This document shows positions 7,578-20,743 of a stretch of DNA of 64,000 bases, piece by piece. This DNA comes from Pseudomonas iranensis. GTDB taxonomy: Bacteria; Pseudomonadota; Gammaproteobacteria; Pseudomonadales; Pseudomonadaceae. The position numbers and the translations under genes are program-made. The stretch covers positions 4,749,501-4,813,500 of the forward strand of contig NZ_CP077092.1 of assembly GCF_014268585.2 (NCBI RefSeq), written 5' to 3'. The notes under the pieces were generated by a model that was not told where the DNA came from, ran no database searches, and worked only from the letters and a program-made list of their open reading frames with translations. How positions within the stretch are numbered: position 1 is the stretch's first letter; the number at the start of each line of letters is the position of its first letter.

Positions 7578-10193
7578 TTATAAAGCCTGCTCGACGAATG
7601 GAACGGTCAGCGCCAGCGCGCCATCCAGCGCAGCGGCATCGACACCGCCGCCCTGCGCCATGTCCGGACGACCACCGCCCTTCCCGCCCACTGCCGCAGC
7701 AGCCTGTTTCATCAAATCACCGGCTTTGAGTTGGCCAGTCAGGTCCTTGGTTACGCCTGCAACCAGTACGACCTTTTCCTCATGGACACCGCCGAGCAGG
7801 ATCACTGCGCGGCCGAGTTTGTTTTTCAGCTGATCGACCAGCGCCAGCAGCGCCTTGCCATCCTGACCGTCCAGACGGGCGGCCAAAACCTTCACATCCT
7901 TGACGTCCACCGCCGAGGCCGACAGATCGTCGCCCGCAGCGCTGGCTGCCTTGGCCTGCAACTGCTCGAGTTGTTTCTCCAGCAGACGGTTGCGCTCCAG
8001 TACCGCCGAGAGCTTGTCGATCAGGTTGTCGCGGCTGCCCTTGACCAGGCTGGCCGCTTCCTTGAGTTGTTCTTCCGCCGCGTTCAAGTAGGCCAGCGCC
8101 GCAGCACCGGTGACTGCCTCGATACGACGCACGCCCGATGCCACACCGCCTTCGCTGATGATTTTCAGCAGGCCGATGTCGCCGGTACGGTTGGCGTGGA
8201 TACCGCCGCACAGTTCAACCGAGAAGTCGCCCATGCTCAGCACGCGCACGCTGTCGCCGTACTTCTCGCCGAACAGCGCCATGGCGCCTTTGTTCTTCGC
8301 GGTTTCGATGTCGGTTTCTTCGGTTTCAACGGCGGAGTTCTTGCGAATCTCGGCGTTGACGATGTCTTCCAGCTGCTTGATCTGTTCTGGCTTGATCGCT
8401 TCGAAGTGGCTGAAGTCGAAACGCAGGCGCTGACTGTCGACCAACGAACCTTTCTGCTGCACATGCTCACCGAGCACCTGACGCAGCGCGGCGTGCAGCA
8501 AGTGCGTAGCCGAGTGGTTCAGCGCGGTGGCGTGACGCACTTCGGCGTCGACGTGGGTTTCCACCGGTGCGCCAATGGTCAGGCTGCCCGAGGCCAGCAC
8601 ACCGTGGTGCAGGAATGCGCCGCCGGTCTTGGTGGTGTCGCGCACGTCGAAGCGGCTGCTGCCGGCCTGAATGAAACCGCAGTCGCCGATCTGGCCACCG
8701 GACTCGGCGTAGAACGGCGTCTGGTTGAGCACGATCACGCCTTCCTGACCTTCGCTCAGCACGTCGACCGACTGACCATCCTTATAGATGGCAACGATTT
8801 TCGCCGAGCCGCTGGTGGCGGCGTAACCGGTGAATTCGGTGGCCACGTCGACCTTGACCAGAGTGTTGTAGTCCAGACCGAACGAGCTGGCCGAACGCGC
8901 GCGAACACGCTGCGCTTCCATCTCACGCTCGAAACCGGCTTCGTCGACGGTCAGCCCGCGCTCGCGGGCGATGTCGGCGGTCAGGTCCATCGGGAAACCG
9001 TAGGTGTCGTAGAGTTTGAACACCACGTCGCCTGGCACCACGGTGCCTTTGAGCTCGGCCAGATCCTGCTCGAGGATTTTCAGGCCGTGCTCCAGGGTCT
9101 TGGAGAACTGCTCTTCTTCAGCCTTGAGCACGCGCTCGATATTGCTTTGCTGCTTCTTCAGTTCCGGGAAGGCTTCGCCCATCTCGGCAACCAGCGCCGC
9201 GACGATCTTGTAGAAGAAGCTGCCGGTGGCGCCGAGCTTGTTGCCGTGACGGCAGGCGCGACGGATGATCCGGCGCAGCACGTAACCGCGACCTTCGTTG
9301 GAAGGCAGCACGCCGTCGGCGATCAGGAAACCGCAGGAACGGATGTGGTCGGAGACGACTTTGAGCGACGACTGATCGCCGTTTTCGCAGCCGATCGCTT
9401 CAGCCGAAGCCTTGAGCAGGTTCTTGAAAAGGTCGATGTCGTAGTTGGAGTTGACGTGCTGCATCACCGCACTGATCCGCTCCAGGCCCATGCCGGTGTC
9501 CACCGACGGCGCTGGCAACGGATGCAACACGCCATCGGCGGTGCGGTTGAACTGCATGAACACGTTGTTCCAGATTTCGATGTAGCGGTCGCCATCTTCT
9601 TCCGGCGAGCCCGGCGGGCCGCCCCAGATGTGCTCGCCGTGGTCGTAGAAAATCTCGGTGCACGGGCCGCACGGGCCGGTATCACCCATGGTCCAGAAGT
9701 TGTCGGAAGCGTACGGCGCGCCCTTGTTGTCGCCGATGCGGATCATGCGCTCGGCTGGCACACCGATTTTCTGTGTCCAGATGTCATACGCTTCGTCGTC
9801 GGTGGCGTAGACGGTGACCCAGAGCTTTTCCTTCGGCAGCTTGAGCACGCCAGTGAGGAAGGTCCAGGCGAAGGTGATCGCGTCGTGCTTGAAGTAGTCG
9901 CCGAAGCTGAAGTTGCCGAGCATTTCGAAGAACGTGTGGTGACGCGCGGTATAACCGACGTTTTCCAGGTCACTGTTCTTGCCGCCGGCGCGCACGCATT
10001 TCTGACTGCTGGTGGCACGGGTGTACGCACGTTTTTCCTGGCCCAGGAAGCAGTCCTTGAACTGGTTCATCCCCGCGTTGGTGAACAGCAGGGTTGGGTC
10101 GTTGCCCGGAATCAAAGAGCTTGAGGCTACACGGGTGTGGCCTTGCTCTTCGAAGAAGCGAAGGAAGGCTTCACGGATTTCTGCGCTTTTCAT
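7578..10193 (-). CDS. alaS: Alanyl-tRNA synthetase
   Basis: Encodes 871 residues from the ATG at 10193 ([19 protein letters not shown]), the canonical AlaS N-terminus; a further-upstream ATG adds 22 unrelated residues. The class II catalytic core contains motif 1 near [19 protein letters not shown] and motif 2 around [11 protein letters not shown]. The editing domain has the zinc site (HSATHLLH and [13 protein letters not shown]), and the C-terminal oligomerisation (C-Ala) domain ends with [15 protein letters not shown]. It charges tRNA-Ala and hydrolyses Ser- and Gly-tRNA-Ala. The 146-bp gap to ltaE must hold its promoter. Confidence 0.97.
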   Translation of the reverse strand: MKSAEIREAFLRFFEEQGHTRVASSSLIPGNDPTLLFTNAGMNQFKDCFLGQEKRAYTRATSSQKCVRAGGKNSDLENVGYTARHHTFFEMLGNFSFGDYFKHDAITFAWTFLTGVLKLPKEKLWVTVYATDDEAYDIWTQKIGVPAERMIRIGDNKGAPYASDNFWTMGDTGPCGPCTEIFYDHGEHIWGGPPGSPEEDGDRYIEIWNNVFMQFNRTADGVLHPLPAPSVDTGMGLERISAVMQHVNSNYDIDLFKNLLKASAEAIGCENGDQSSLKVVSDHIRSCGFLIADGVLPSNEGRGYVLRRIIRRACRHGNKLGATGSFFYKIVAALVAEMGEAFPELKKQQSNIERVLKAEEEQFSKTLEHGLKILEQDLAELKGTVVPGDVVFKLYDTYGFPMDLTADIARERGLTVDEAGFEREMEAQRVRARSASSFGLDYNTLVKVDVATEFTGYAATSGSAKIVAIYKDGQSVDVLSEGQEGVIVLNQTPFYAESGGQIGDCGFIQAGSSRFDVRDTTKTGGAFLHHGVLASGSLTIGAPVETHVDAEVRHATALNHSATHLLHAALRQVLGEHVQQKGSLVDSQRLRFDFSHFEAIKPEQIKQLEDIVNAEIRKNSAVETEETDIETAKNKGAMALFGEKYGDSVRVLSMGDFSVELCGGIHANRTGDIGLLKIISEGGVASGVRRIEAVTGAAALAYLNAAEEQLKEAASLVKGSRDNLIDKLSAVLERNRLLEKQLEQLQAKAASAAGDDLSASAVDVKDVKVLAARLDGQDGKALLALVDQLKNKLGRAVILLGGVHEEKVVLVAGVTKDLTGQLKAGDLMKQAAAAVGGKGGGRPDMAQGGGVDAAALDGALALTVPFVEQAL

Positions 10194-10339
10194 TAGGTTC
10201 TTCCACGGAGGCTGCGGCCAAAGGCCTGTTCGAAACGTCGTGAGACGAAGCGACGGCAAAGGGCCGCATTATATCGGCCCTGCGCGCGGGGTACAGCGTG
10301 TTTATACGATAGAAACGGTCAATTGGACGGCTGACGCTG

Positions 10340-11344
10340 TCACTTGCGTGAAAACTCGACGAATGTCGCGATCACTTGTTCGATTTGCGCGCGGCTGACG
10401 TCCATGTGCGTGACCATGCGCAAGCGCGCAGCGGCGCTGAGCCTGATCCCGCGTTCGCCGGCAAAGTCCTTGAGTGCTGCGGCCTTGTCACCCATCTGCA
10501 CATAAACCATGTTGGTTTGCACGGGTTCGACGACGAAACCGGCCTCACGCAGCCCCTCGGCGAGCAACTGCGCGTTGGCATGGTCATCCGCCAGCCGTTC
10601 GACGTGATGATCCAGCGCGTACAAGCCAGCCGCCGCGAGCAACCCGGCCTGACGCATGCCGCCACCGACCATTTTGCGCAAACGCCGCGCCTTGCCGATC
10701 AGTTGCTCGGACCCGCACAGCACCGAGCCGACCGGCGCGCCGAGGCCTTTGGACAGGCACACCGACACCGAATCGAAATGCTGGGTGATCTCCCGGGCAT
10801 CGACGCCGAGCTTGACCGCCGCGTTGTACAACCGCGCGCCGTCCAGGTGCAATTGCAGGCCATGCTCCTGCGTAAAGCGTCGCGCGCGCGCCAGATATTC
10901 CAGCGGCAGCACTTTGCCCTGCATGGTGTTTTCCAGCGCCAGCAAACGCGTGCGGGCGAAATGGAAATCGTCCGGTTTGATCGCGGCCGCAACCTGATCC
11001 AGATCCAGTGAACCGTCGGCCTGCACTTCCAGCGGCTGCGGCTGAATCGAACCGAGCACCGCCGCCCCGCCACCTTCGTACTTATAGGTGTGCGCCTGTT
11101 GACCGACGATGTACTCGTCGCCACGCTCGCAGTGCGCCATCAGGCCGAGCAGGTTGCTCATGGTCCCGGTCGGCACGAACAGCGCGGCGGCAAAACCCAG
11201 GCGTTTGGCCAGTTCGGCCTCGAGGTGATTGACCGTCGGATCTTCGCCATACACGTCGTCGCCGGTATCGGCTGCGGTCATCGCCTTGAGCATGGCGGGA
11301 GTCGGTTGGGTGACGGTGTCGCTGCGAAGATCGATAACGCTCAT
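10340..11344 (-). CDS. ltaE: Low-specificity L-threonine aldolase
   Basis: Encodes 334 residues, normal for LtaE. This PLP enzyme of fold type I cleaves L-threonine and L-allo-threonine to glycine and acetaldehyde. The N-terminus [12 protein letters not shown] is the family signature, His85 in QQAHTYKYE stacks on PLP, Asp168 and Arg171 sit in LHLDGARL, and Lys199 in CLSKGLGAP is the Schiff-base lysine. It stands alone upstream of alaS on the same strand, as I recall for P. aeruginosa, with 146 bp in between. The 5' flank contains a REP element. Confidence 0.93.
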   Translation of the reverse strand: MSVIDLRSDTVTQPTPAMLKAMTAADTGDDVYGEDPTVNHLEAELAKRLGFAAALFVPTGTMSNLLGLMAHCERGDEYIVGQQAHTYKYEGGGAAVLGSIQPQPLEVQADGSLDLDQVAAAIKPDDFHFARTRLLALENTMQGKVLPLEYLARARRFTQEHGLQLHLDGARLYNAAVKLGVDAREITQHFDSVSVCLSKGLGAPVGSVLCGSEQLIGKARRLRKMVGGGMRQAGLLAAAGLYALDHHVERLADDHANAQLLAEGLREAGFVVEPVQTNMVYVQMGDKAAALKDFAGERGIRLSAAARLRMVTHMDVSRAQIEQVIATFVEFSRK

Positions 11345-11467
11345 GAACCTGGCCTCTGGTCAGATGGGGAAATCCCTTTGTGAAGTGGGATTACTGCGGT
11401 CATCGCGCAGATTAATCAACCCTTCGCCGAGTAAAAATCACCGCCCTCAGGAAAAAGCACAATCCAT

Positions 11468-11556
11468 GTGGGAGCGAGCCTGCTCGCGAAAGCGCAGTAA
11501 CAGTCAGCATATGCGTTGAATGTGTAGCCGCTTTCGCGAGCGGGCTCGCTCCCGCA
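11468..11556. repeat. REP doublet (REPIN), class 1
   Basis: GTGGGAGCGAGCCTGCTCGC on the plus strand and its inverted partner GCGAGCGGGCTCGCTCCCGC separated by about 45 bp. This is the common extragenic palindromic REPIN form of fluorescent pseudomonads, which is mobilised by REP-associated transposases encoded elsewhere. Confidence 0.9.
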
Positions 11557-11623
11557 GTGTCATGTGCATGGCCGGGAAATATGTGTTACAAACTTGCCGC
11601 CGCCCGCCTATGGGCGGCACAAA

Positions 11624-11790
11624 CGTTCTCAGGGCGGGGTGCAATTCCCCACCGGCGGTAATTGCGCGCAACGCGCATAGCCCGCGAGCGCTTGGCGTTG
11701 CACACGACTTGAGTCGGGTGCTTCGACAAGGTCAGCAGACCCGGTGTGATCCCGGGGCCGACGGTCATAGTCCGGATGAAGAGAGAACGG
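11624..11790 (+). promoter_or_regulatory. FMN riboswitch (RFN element)
   Basis: The conserved blocks appear in the right order: CTCAGGGCGGGGTGCAATTC near 11628, CCCCACCGGCGGTAA near 11647, AGCCCGCGAGCG near 11679, GGTCAGCAGACCCGGTGTGA near 11730, CCGGGGCCGACGGT near 11752 and ATAGTCCGGATGAAGAGAGAAC near 11768. It is a six-arm FMN-sensing aptamer. It ends about 105 nt before the lumazine synthase start, so FMN probably represses that gene by termination or by masking its ribosome site; I cannot tell which. Confidence 0.95.
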
Positions 11791-11895
11791 GATCGACGCC
11801 AAAGGGCCGTCCGCGTGCATCCGTGCCTGCGTTCGCACCCTTGCATCCCTTTCGATTCATAACGCCCTGTTTTTCACACAAACAGGAGTCAGAAC

Positions 11896-12405
11896 ATGCA
11901 ACCCACCGCAATCGACAGCAAAAGCAAACACCCACAGGGCGAGCGCGTCGCGTTCATCCAGGCCTGCTGGCACAAGGAAATCGTCGACCAGAGCCGCAAA
12001 GGCTTCGTCGCTGAAATGCTGGTGCAGGGTTATCAGGAAGCGGACATCGATTTCTTCGAAGTCGGCGGCGCCTTTGAAATGCCGCTGCACGCCAAGCTGC
12101 TGGCCAAGTCCGGCCGTTACGCCGGCATCGTCGCCGCCGCCCTGGTGGTGGACGGCGGCATTTACCGTCACGAGTTCGTTGCGCAATCGGTGGTCAGCGG
12201 CCTGATGCAGGTGCAGTTGGAAACCGAAGTGCCGGTGTTCTCGGTGTCGCTGACCCCGCATCACTTCCATTCGGGCGAAGAGCATCAGAAGTTCTTCTTC
12301 GAGCACTTTGTGCACAAGGGTCAGGAAGCAGCGCGGACTTGCGCGGACACGCTGCAGAAAGTTCGTGCGCTGCGTCGTACAGAGCCGCGTGCGGTAGCCG
12401 TGTAA
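11896..12405 (+). CDS. ribH2: 6,7-dimethyl-8-ribityllumazine synthase, RibH2-like
   Basis: Encodes 169 residues from an ATG with AGGAG upstream. Lumazine synthase condenses 5-amino-6-ribitylaminouracil with dihydroxybutanone phosphate, the penultimate riboflavin step. The recognisable parts are RVAFIQACWHKEIVDQ at the N-terminus, FEVGGAFEMPLHAK (substrate loop), the VVDGGIYRHEFVA region and VFSVSLTPHHFH. The sequence looks like the type II (RibH2) enzymes known from Brucella and Mesorhizobium rather than the housekeeping RibH found with nusB in Pseudomonas. It stands alone behind an FMN riboswitch, so it is probably a second, FMN-regulated copy. The RibH2 assignment is from memory of the family. 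Confidence 0.85.
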   Translation: MQPTAIDSKSKHPQGERVAFIQACWHKEIVDQSRKGFVAEMLVQGYQEADIDFFEVGGAFEMPLHAKLLAKSGRYAGIVAAALVVDGGIYRHEFVAQSVVSGLMQVQLETEVPVFSVSLTPHHFHSGEEHQKFFFEHFVHKGQEAARTCADTLQKVRALRRTEPRAVAV

Positions 12406-12440
12406 CGTCGAGTGAGTTTTTGACCTCACTCAAATCAAAT

Positions 12441-12527
12441 GTGGGAGCGAGCCTGCTCGCGAAGAGGGACTGCCAGCCGACGACAAGTTGACTGGTAGAC
12501 CGCTTTCGCGAGCAGGCTCGCTCCCAC
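12441..12527. repeat. REP doublet (REPIN), class 1
   Basis: GTGGGAGCGAGCCTGCTCGC and its inverted copy flank about 45 bp of spacer, between the convergent ribH2 and astE genes. Confidence 0.9.
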
Positions 12528-12557
12528 ATTGGTTTTGTGCCGATTCAGATGTCGCTA

Positions 12558-13565
12558 TCAGGCGAGGTTTTCGTCAGTGGCCGGGACGATCAGGATGCCG
12601 GCGCGCAGGCCGTTCTTGACCTTGGGGTTGGGGAAGATGATCCGCGCGCCCTGCTCTTCGATCACCCAGCGGGTATTGGCCAGGTCTTCGGCCAGCACAT
12701 AACCCGGCTCCAGCTCGGAAAAGTTCTCGATGTCCGCCGGCAGATTCAGGCGGAACGCATCGCTGTGCTTGATGATTTCCCGCGCCACGCTGAACAGCTG
12801 CAAACCGTCCAGCCCTTCTTCTGTCTCCGGCTCAGTGCCTTCGATGATCTGCTTCAGACGGGTTTCCAGCAGTGAAACGTTGACGCCGTCGTTCTGCCCG
12901 AACGGCCGCGCCTTGCCCAGTTCCAGGGTGAAAGCCTCGGCGTCGAGTTTGTCGTAGGTGTACGAACTGAAGACGATGGATGGCTTGTTCTGCAACAGCA
13001 CTGCTTCCATGCCGGCGGCGCGCAGGCGCGCCAGTTCGCGACGGGAATGCTGGCGCCCTTCCTTCCACGGGTACAAGGCGAACTGTTCGATCTTCGACCC
13101 ACGAATCGCGGTGTGCAGGTCGTAGTGCAGACGCTGGCGCTCGGGTTTGCTGAAGAAACTCGCCGCCAGCCGTTCCAGCTCACAGGCGCGCAACGCTTCC
13201 GAGCCGCTGCTTTGTTCGTGGCGGCCGTTGAACAGCCGATTGACGTCCTGCTCGACGAAACGCTCGCCCTTGCGAATCGCTTCCGGGTTGCCGAACAGGA
13301 ACAGAATGCGTGCGCGCGGCTTGAGATCGCCGCGTGCGATGTCGTGCAGCAGCCGATCAAGCAACTCGATCGGTGCCGTTTCGTTGCCATGGATGCCTGC
13401 CGACAGCAGCAGGTCGAGGCCATTGTCGCGCGCTTCCGGGGGCCGCACTTCCAGCGCCCCTTCGCTCAACCAGCGCATGCGCACGCCTTCGACAGTCAGT
13501 TGAGTCTTCTCCGCCGGTTCGCGGCCGGCGAGGGTCAGTTCAAGCAGTTTGCCGAGGGCGAGCAT
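12558..13565 (-). CDS. astE: Succinylglutamate desuccinylase
   Basis: Encodes 335 residues. It is the last enzyme of the arginine succinyltransferase pathway, hydrolysing N-succinylglutamate to succinate and glutamate. It is a zinc carboxypeptidase-like protein with the metal site H59-x-x-E62 in [13 protein letters not shown], a second zinc histidine in DLHTAIRG, and the arginine-rich substrate region [20 protein letters not shown]. It is the final gene of the astC-aruF-aruG-astD-astB operon and starts 12 bp after the small conserved gene. A REP doublet follows it. Confidence 0.93.
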   Translation of the reverse strand: MLALGKLLELTLAGREPAEKTQLTVEGVRMRWLSEGALEVRPPEARDNGLDLLLSAGIHGNETAPIELLDRLLHDIARGDLKPRARILFLFGNPEAIRKGERFVEQDVNRLFNGRHEQSSGSEALRACELERLAASFFSKPERQRLHYDLHTAIRGSKIEQFALYPWKEGRQHSRRELARLRAAGMEAVLLQNKPSIVFSSYTYDKLDAEAFTLELGKARPFGQNDGVNVSLLETRLKQIIEGTEPETEEGLDGLQLFSVAREIIKHSDAFRLNLPADIENFSELEPGYVLAEDLANTRWVIEEQGARIIFPNPKVKNGLRAGILIVPATDENLA

Positions 13566-13577
13566 AGAGCGGTTTCC

Positions 13578-13868
13578 TTAGTGGTCGTGGTTGCAATCCG
13601 GGCCGTGCACGTGATCCTCGTCAGCGCCGAGGTCAGCCGGTTCCATTTCCAGTTGCAGACTTACCAGATTAGTCGCCAATGGGCGCAGCAGCAGGTTGGC
13701 GTACTCTTCGTCACCTTCCTCGACGTCGACGCCGATCAGCAGCTGGCCACGGCCGTCCTGCTGGATCCACAGCTCTTTGCCTTGCCACATGACCGCAACG
13801 CGGGTGCACGAGGTTTGCAATTGCGTGCCGTCGGTGTCTTCAAGGATCAGCTGCAGGGAATCGCTCAT
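13578..13868 (-). CDS. Small conserved protein of the AST operon
   Basis: Encodes 96 residues from the ATG at 13868 (MSDSLQLIL); the longer frame adds 20 non-conserved residues that would overlap astB. It has no signal peptide or membrane segment. The C-terminus is acidic and histidine-rich (DEDHVHGPDCNHDH), a possible metal-binding tail that would suit a helper of the zinc enzyme AstE encoded 12 bp downstream; that role is inference. From memory, an uncharacterised gene sits in the same place, between aruB and aruE, in P. aeruginosa. Confidence 0.75.
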   Translation of the reverse strand: MSDSLQLILEDTDGTQLQTSCTRVAVMWQGKELWIQQDGRGQLLIGVDVEEGDEEYANLLLRPLATNLVSLQLEMEPADLGADEDHVHGPDCNHDH

Positions 13869-13924
13869 GTTTTTACTCTCTTGGGTGACACGCCGCGCGC
13901 CGCGTTCAGGCAGCGCGCTGGCGA

Positions 13925-15271
13925 TCAATTGATCTGGAAGGGATAAACCGCGCCCAGTTTAAGGATTTGCGTCAGTTCATCCAGTGCCGTCCGGCATTCA
14001 AGCAGCAACTGCGGGTCCGCCAGATCGGTTTCGCTCAGGCGGTCGCGATAGTGCTTTTCAACCCATGCGGTCAACGAACCGTACAACGGGGCCGTCATGA
14101 TAACCCCTGGGTTGACCGCCGCCAGTTCGGTTTCATTCAGCGCCACGCGCAGACGCAGGCATGCCGGGCCACCGCCGTTCTGCATGCTTTGCTTGAGATC
14201 GAAGACCTTCACTTCGCGGATCAGCCCGCCGGAACTGGTCAGGCTCTGCAGATAAGTCCAGACGCGTTCGTTCGCCTGGCATTCCTGCGGCACGATCAGC
14301 AGCATCGAACCGTCAGGGCGCGAGAGCAACTGGCTGTTGAACAGGTACGAACGCACCGCGTCATCCACGGTGACCGCCGAACGCGGCACGCAAACAGACT
14401 GGAAGTTGCCGCCGACCTTGGCCAGTTTGCCTTGCAGTTCGGCGAGCATCTTGTCGGTCTCGAGGAACGCGTCCTCGTGATAGAACAGCACTTCACCGTT
14501 GCCCACGGCGATCACGTCGTTATGGAACACGCCCTGATCGATGACGTTGGGATTCTGCTGCGCGTAGACCACGCCTTCGTCACGCAGACCGTGCAGACGC
14601 GCCACGGCTTGCGAGGCTTCGAGGGTCTGGCGTGCCGGGTATTTCTGCGGCGCCGGGAAGCGATTGTCGAAGGCGCTGCGGCCGAACACGAAGAACTCGA
14701 CGCCCGCTTCGCCGTACTCACGGCAGAAACGCGTGTGGTTGGCCGCGCCCTCGTCGCCGAACTGCGCCACTGCTGGCAAAGCGGCGTGATGGGCGAAGTG
14801 CTGTTGATTGGCGAACATCGCGCCGAGCACGCGACTGGTGGTCGGGTGTTCGATGCTGCGGTGATATTTGCAATTGAGGTTGGCGGCGGTGAAGTGCACG
14901 CGGCCGTCAGCGGTGTCGGCACTTGGGCTGACCGTGGCGGCGTTGGCCACCCACATGCTCGACGCCGAGCAACTGGCGACCAGCAGCGGCATCGCTTCCT
15001 TGGCGGCGCGCTCGATCACCTGCGCGTCAGTGCCACTGAAGCCCAGACGGCGCAGCGCGGCCACATCAGGACGCTCCTGCGGAGCCAGCACGCCTTGCTG
15101 AAAGCCCATGTCCATCAGCGCTTTCATTTTGGCCAGACCTTGCAGCGCCGCTTCCTTCGGATTCGAGGATTGCTGACTGTTGCTCTGCGAGGCGACGTTG
15201 CCGTAGGACAGACCACCGTAGTTATGGGTCGGCCCCACTAGACCGTCAAAATTGACTTCATAGGATTTCAT
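13925..15271 (-). CDS. astB: N-succinylarginine dihydrolase
   Basis: Encodes 448 residues from the ATG at 15271 ([25 protein letters not shown]), the canonical AstB start. It hydrolyses N2-succinylarginine to succinylornithine, CO2 and ammonia, the second AST step. It belongs to the guanidino-group-modifying (pentein) superfamily; typical blocks are the asparagine/glycine-rich N-terminus, [22 protein letters not shown] and [15 protein letters not shown] near the C-terminus, which carries the catalytic Cys. The 139-bp gap to astD holds a REP doublet. Confidence 0.95.
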   Translation of the reverse strand: MKSYEVNFDGLVGPTHNYGGLSYGNVASQSNSQQSSNPKEAALQGLAKMKALMDMGFQQGVLAPQERPDVAALRRLGFSGTDAQVIERAAKEAMPLLVASCSASSMWVANAATVSPSADTADGRVHFTAANLNCKYHRSIEHPTTSRVLGAMFANQQHFAHHAALPAVAQFGDEGAANHTRFCREYGEAGVEFFVFGRSAFDNRFPAPQKYPARQTLEASQAVARLHGLRDEGVVYAQQNPNVIDQGVFHNDVIAVGNGEVLFYHEDAFLETDKMLAELQGKLAKVGGNFQSVCVPRSAVTVDDAVRSYLFNSQLLSRPDGSMLLIVPQECQANERVWTYLQSLTSSGGLIREVKVFDLKQSMQNGGGPACLRLRVALNETELAAVNPGVIMTAPLYGSLTAWVEKHYRDRLSETDLADPQLLLECRTALDELTQILKLGAVYPFQIN

Positions 15272-15340
15272 CAGCGAGGCTCCACGAGAATCTGTTGTTA
15301 TAGGCATCGAGTAACAATTAGGTAAGACCGCGGTGCGGCC

Positions 15341-15404
15341 TTCGCGAGCAGGCTCGCTCCCACAGGGAAATGCATTCCTATGTGGGAGCGAGCCTGCTCG
15401 CGAA
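15341..15404. repeat. REP doublet (tail-to-tail), class 1
   Basis: GCGAGCAGGCTCGCTCCCAC then GTGGGAGCGAGCCTGCTCGC, in the opposite relative orientation to most doublets here, with about 20 bp between. It lies inside the ast operon between astD and astB and could form an mRNA-stabilising or attenuating hairpin there. Confidence 0.9.
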
Positions 15405-15410
15405 TGGGCA

Positions 15411-17902
<2,492 letters not shown>

Positions 17903-17953
17903 GCTATCTCCTCAAACGGGCCGCTCGCGCCACCCGTGAAACTCGCTAAGGCG

Positions 17954-18973
17954 TTAAACCGCCACCAGGCGCACGCTGGCACCTTCACCGACGCCCAGGG
18001 CTTCGGCTGCTTCCATATCCAGCGTCACCGGTTTGCCCGGCGCGTAATCCAGCTCCAGCAACACCGCGCGGTAATCCTGCAACTGTGCGTTGGCCACCAG
18101 GTACTGACGCCCGGCGCCTTTGACCGGCTCGCCGATCTTCACCGGCACCACGCGGCTCTGGGCGATCGAACGGATCCCGGAAACCCGCGCATGCAGGGTC
18201 GGGCCGCCGTCGAAGATGTCGATGTAGTGATCAGTCTCGAAACCTTCGCGCATCAGGATGTCGAAAGTGATCTGCGCACGCGGGTGCACCTGGCCCATCG
18301 CCTCTTGGGCGGAATCCGGCAGCAGCGGCACGTAGATCGGGTAATGCGGCATCAGCTCGGCGAGGAAGGTACGGCTTTTCAGCCCGCACAGGCGCTCGGC
18401 CTCGGCGTAGTTGAGGTCGAAGAAGTTACGCCCGATGGCATCCCAGAACGGCGAGTCACCGTTTTCATCGCTGTAACCGACAATCTCGGTCACCACCGAA
18501 TCGGCGAAACGCTCCGGGTGGCTGGCAACGAACAGCAGGCGACCTCGGGAATTGAGCTCGGCCCACGGCGATCCGACCAGTTCGCGCTGCACGTAGAAAC
18601 TGGTCAGCAAGCTGTTGCCGGTCAGGTCGTGACACTGCGAGAGCACGTGGATCTTGTTATGGATCTTCAGTTCGCGCGAGGCGTGGACGAAGGTCTCGTT
18701 ACGGAAGCTGTAGAACGGCTCCGAGTAGCCGGCGGACGCGACGATGGCCGAGCAGCCGACCAGTTTGCCGGTGCTCGAGTCTTCGAGGACGAAGAAGTAG
18801 CTCTCTTCACCGTTGAAGCTCACTTCGGCGGCAAACGAAGCTTCGCTCGCGGCGATCTTGTCGCTCAGACGTTCCACGTCATCCGGCAAGGAAGTGACAC
18901 CAATCGGGCTGTCCGCAGCCAGACGCTGTACCTCGCCCAGATCAGCCATTTGCGCGGGGCGCATCACCAGCAT
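17954..18973 (-). CDS. aruF: Arginine/ornithine N-succinyltransferase, alpha subunit
   Basis: Encodes 339 residues. It is the first of the two succinyltransferase subunits, with the family blocks MLVMRPAQMADLGEVQRLA, FFVLEDSSTGKLVGCSAI, GDSPFWDAIGRNFFDLNYAEA and DHYIDIFDGGPTLHAR. It starts the AST pathway together with AruG. A repeat element of about 95 bp separates it from astC, so part of the operon mRNA may be processed there. Assignment of alpha versus beta follows the gene order aruC-F-G-D-B-E of P. aeruginosa. Confidence 0.93.
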   Translation of the reverse strand: MLVMRPAQMADLGEVQRLAADSPIGVTSLPDDVERLSDKIAASEASFAAEVSFNGEESYFFVLEDSSTGKLVGCSAIVASAGYSEPFYSFRNETFVHASRELKIHNKIHVLSQCHDLTGNSLLTSFYVQRELVGSPWAELNSRGRLLFVASHPERFADSVVTEIVGYSDENGDSPFWDAIGRNFFDLNYAEAERLCGLKSRTFLAELMPHYPIYVPLLPDSAQEAMGQVHPRAQITFDILMREGFETDHYIDIFDGGPTLHARVSGIRSIAQSRVVPVKIGEPVKGAGRQYLVANAQLQDYRAVLLELDYAPGKPVTLDMEAAEALGVGEGASVRLVAV

Positions 18974-19046
18974 GGTGTCACTCCTTTCTCTTCAATATTC
19001 ACAGAAAAAACCGGGCCCACATAAAGATCGATGCAGGAATGGGACT

Positions 19047-19140
19047 TGTGGCGAGGGGATTTATCCCCGCTGGGGGGCGAAGCACCCCCAAAAATCTGGG
19101 GCCGCTGCGCAGCCCATCGGGGATAAATCCCCTCACCACA
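19047..19140. repeat. Inverted-repeat element, class 2
   Basis: Outer arms TGTGGCGAGGGGATTTATCC and its inverse GGATAAATCCCCTCACCACA flank an inner GC-rich palindrome. A close relative lies at 57634-57726. It can fold into one long hairpin and sits within the ast operon between astC and aruF. Confidence 0.85.
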
Positions 19141-19219
19141 GGTTCAATCCAACAGGTGAATGTGCCCGGTATCAAAAATTGGTTCGGCGCCGGAAAAACT
19201 CCAGGCGCCGAAAGGTCCA

Positions 19220-20539
<1,320 letters not shown>

Positions 20540-20569
20540 TTATAGCGCAAACCCCGGATTTTCCCGGGT

Positions 20570-20585
20570 TTACGGCAATGCGACA
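20570..20585 (-). promoter_or_regulatory. Putative ArgR half-site, distal to astC
   Basis: A second exact TGTCGC-N8-AA on the minus strand, 51 bp from the first. In between and around, the adjoining half-sites of the usual tandem arrangement are poorly conserved. The site also lies 158 bp upstream of the divergent LRR gene. Confidence 0.5.
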
Positions 20586-20743
20586 TATAGCGTCGCAAAG
20601 GCGCAGTTTACCGGGCGCGGCCGATTTGCGGCAGGCCGCGCAGGATACCAAGTCAGCCTCATGGCGCAGACATGAATATGTACCGCACGGCGAACCTTGC
20701 TTGCTGATTTGCTGAGAGTTCTTCCCAACGCCAAGGAATGGCC

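Noticed and set aside
7731..10124. Long plus-strand frame of 797 codons opposite alaS
   Set aside because: It is exactly antisense to the well-conserved alaS gene, has a composition rich in His, Gln, Val and Asp typical of shadow frames in GC-rich codon usage, and no family resemblance.
11345..11623. Additional gene between ltaE and the FMN riboswitch
   Set aside because: The stretch consists of a REP doublet and a small GC-rich hairpin; no frame has a ribosome site and sensible composition.
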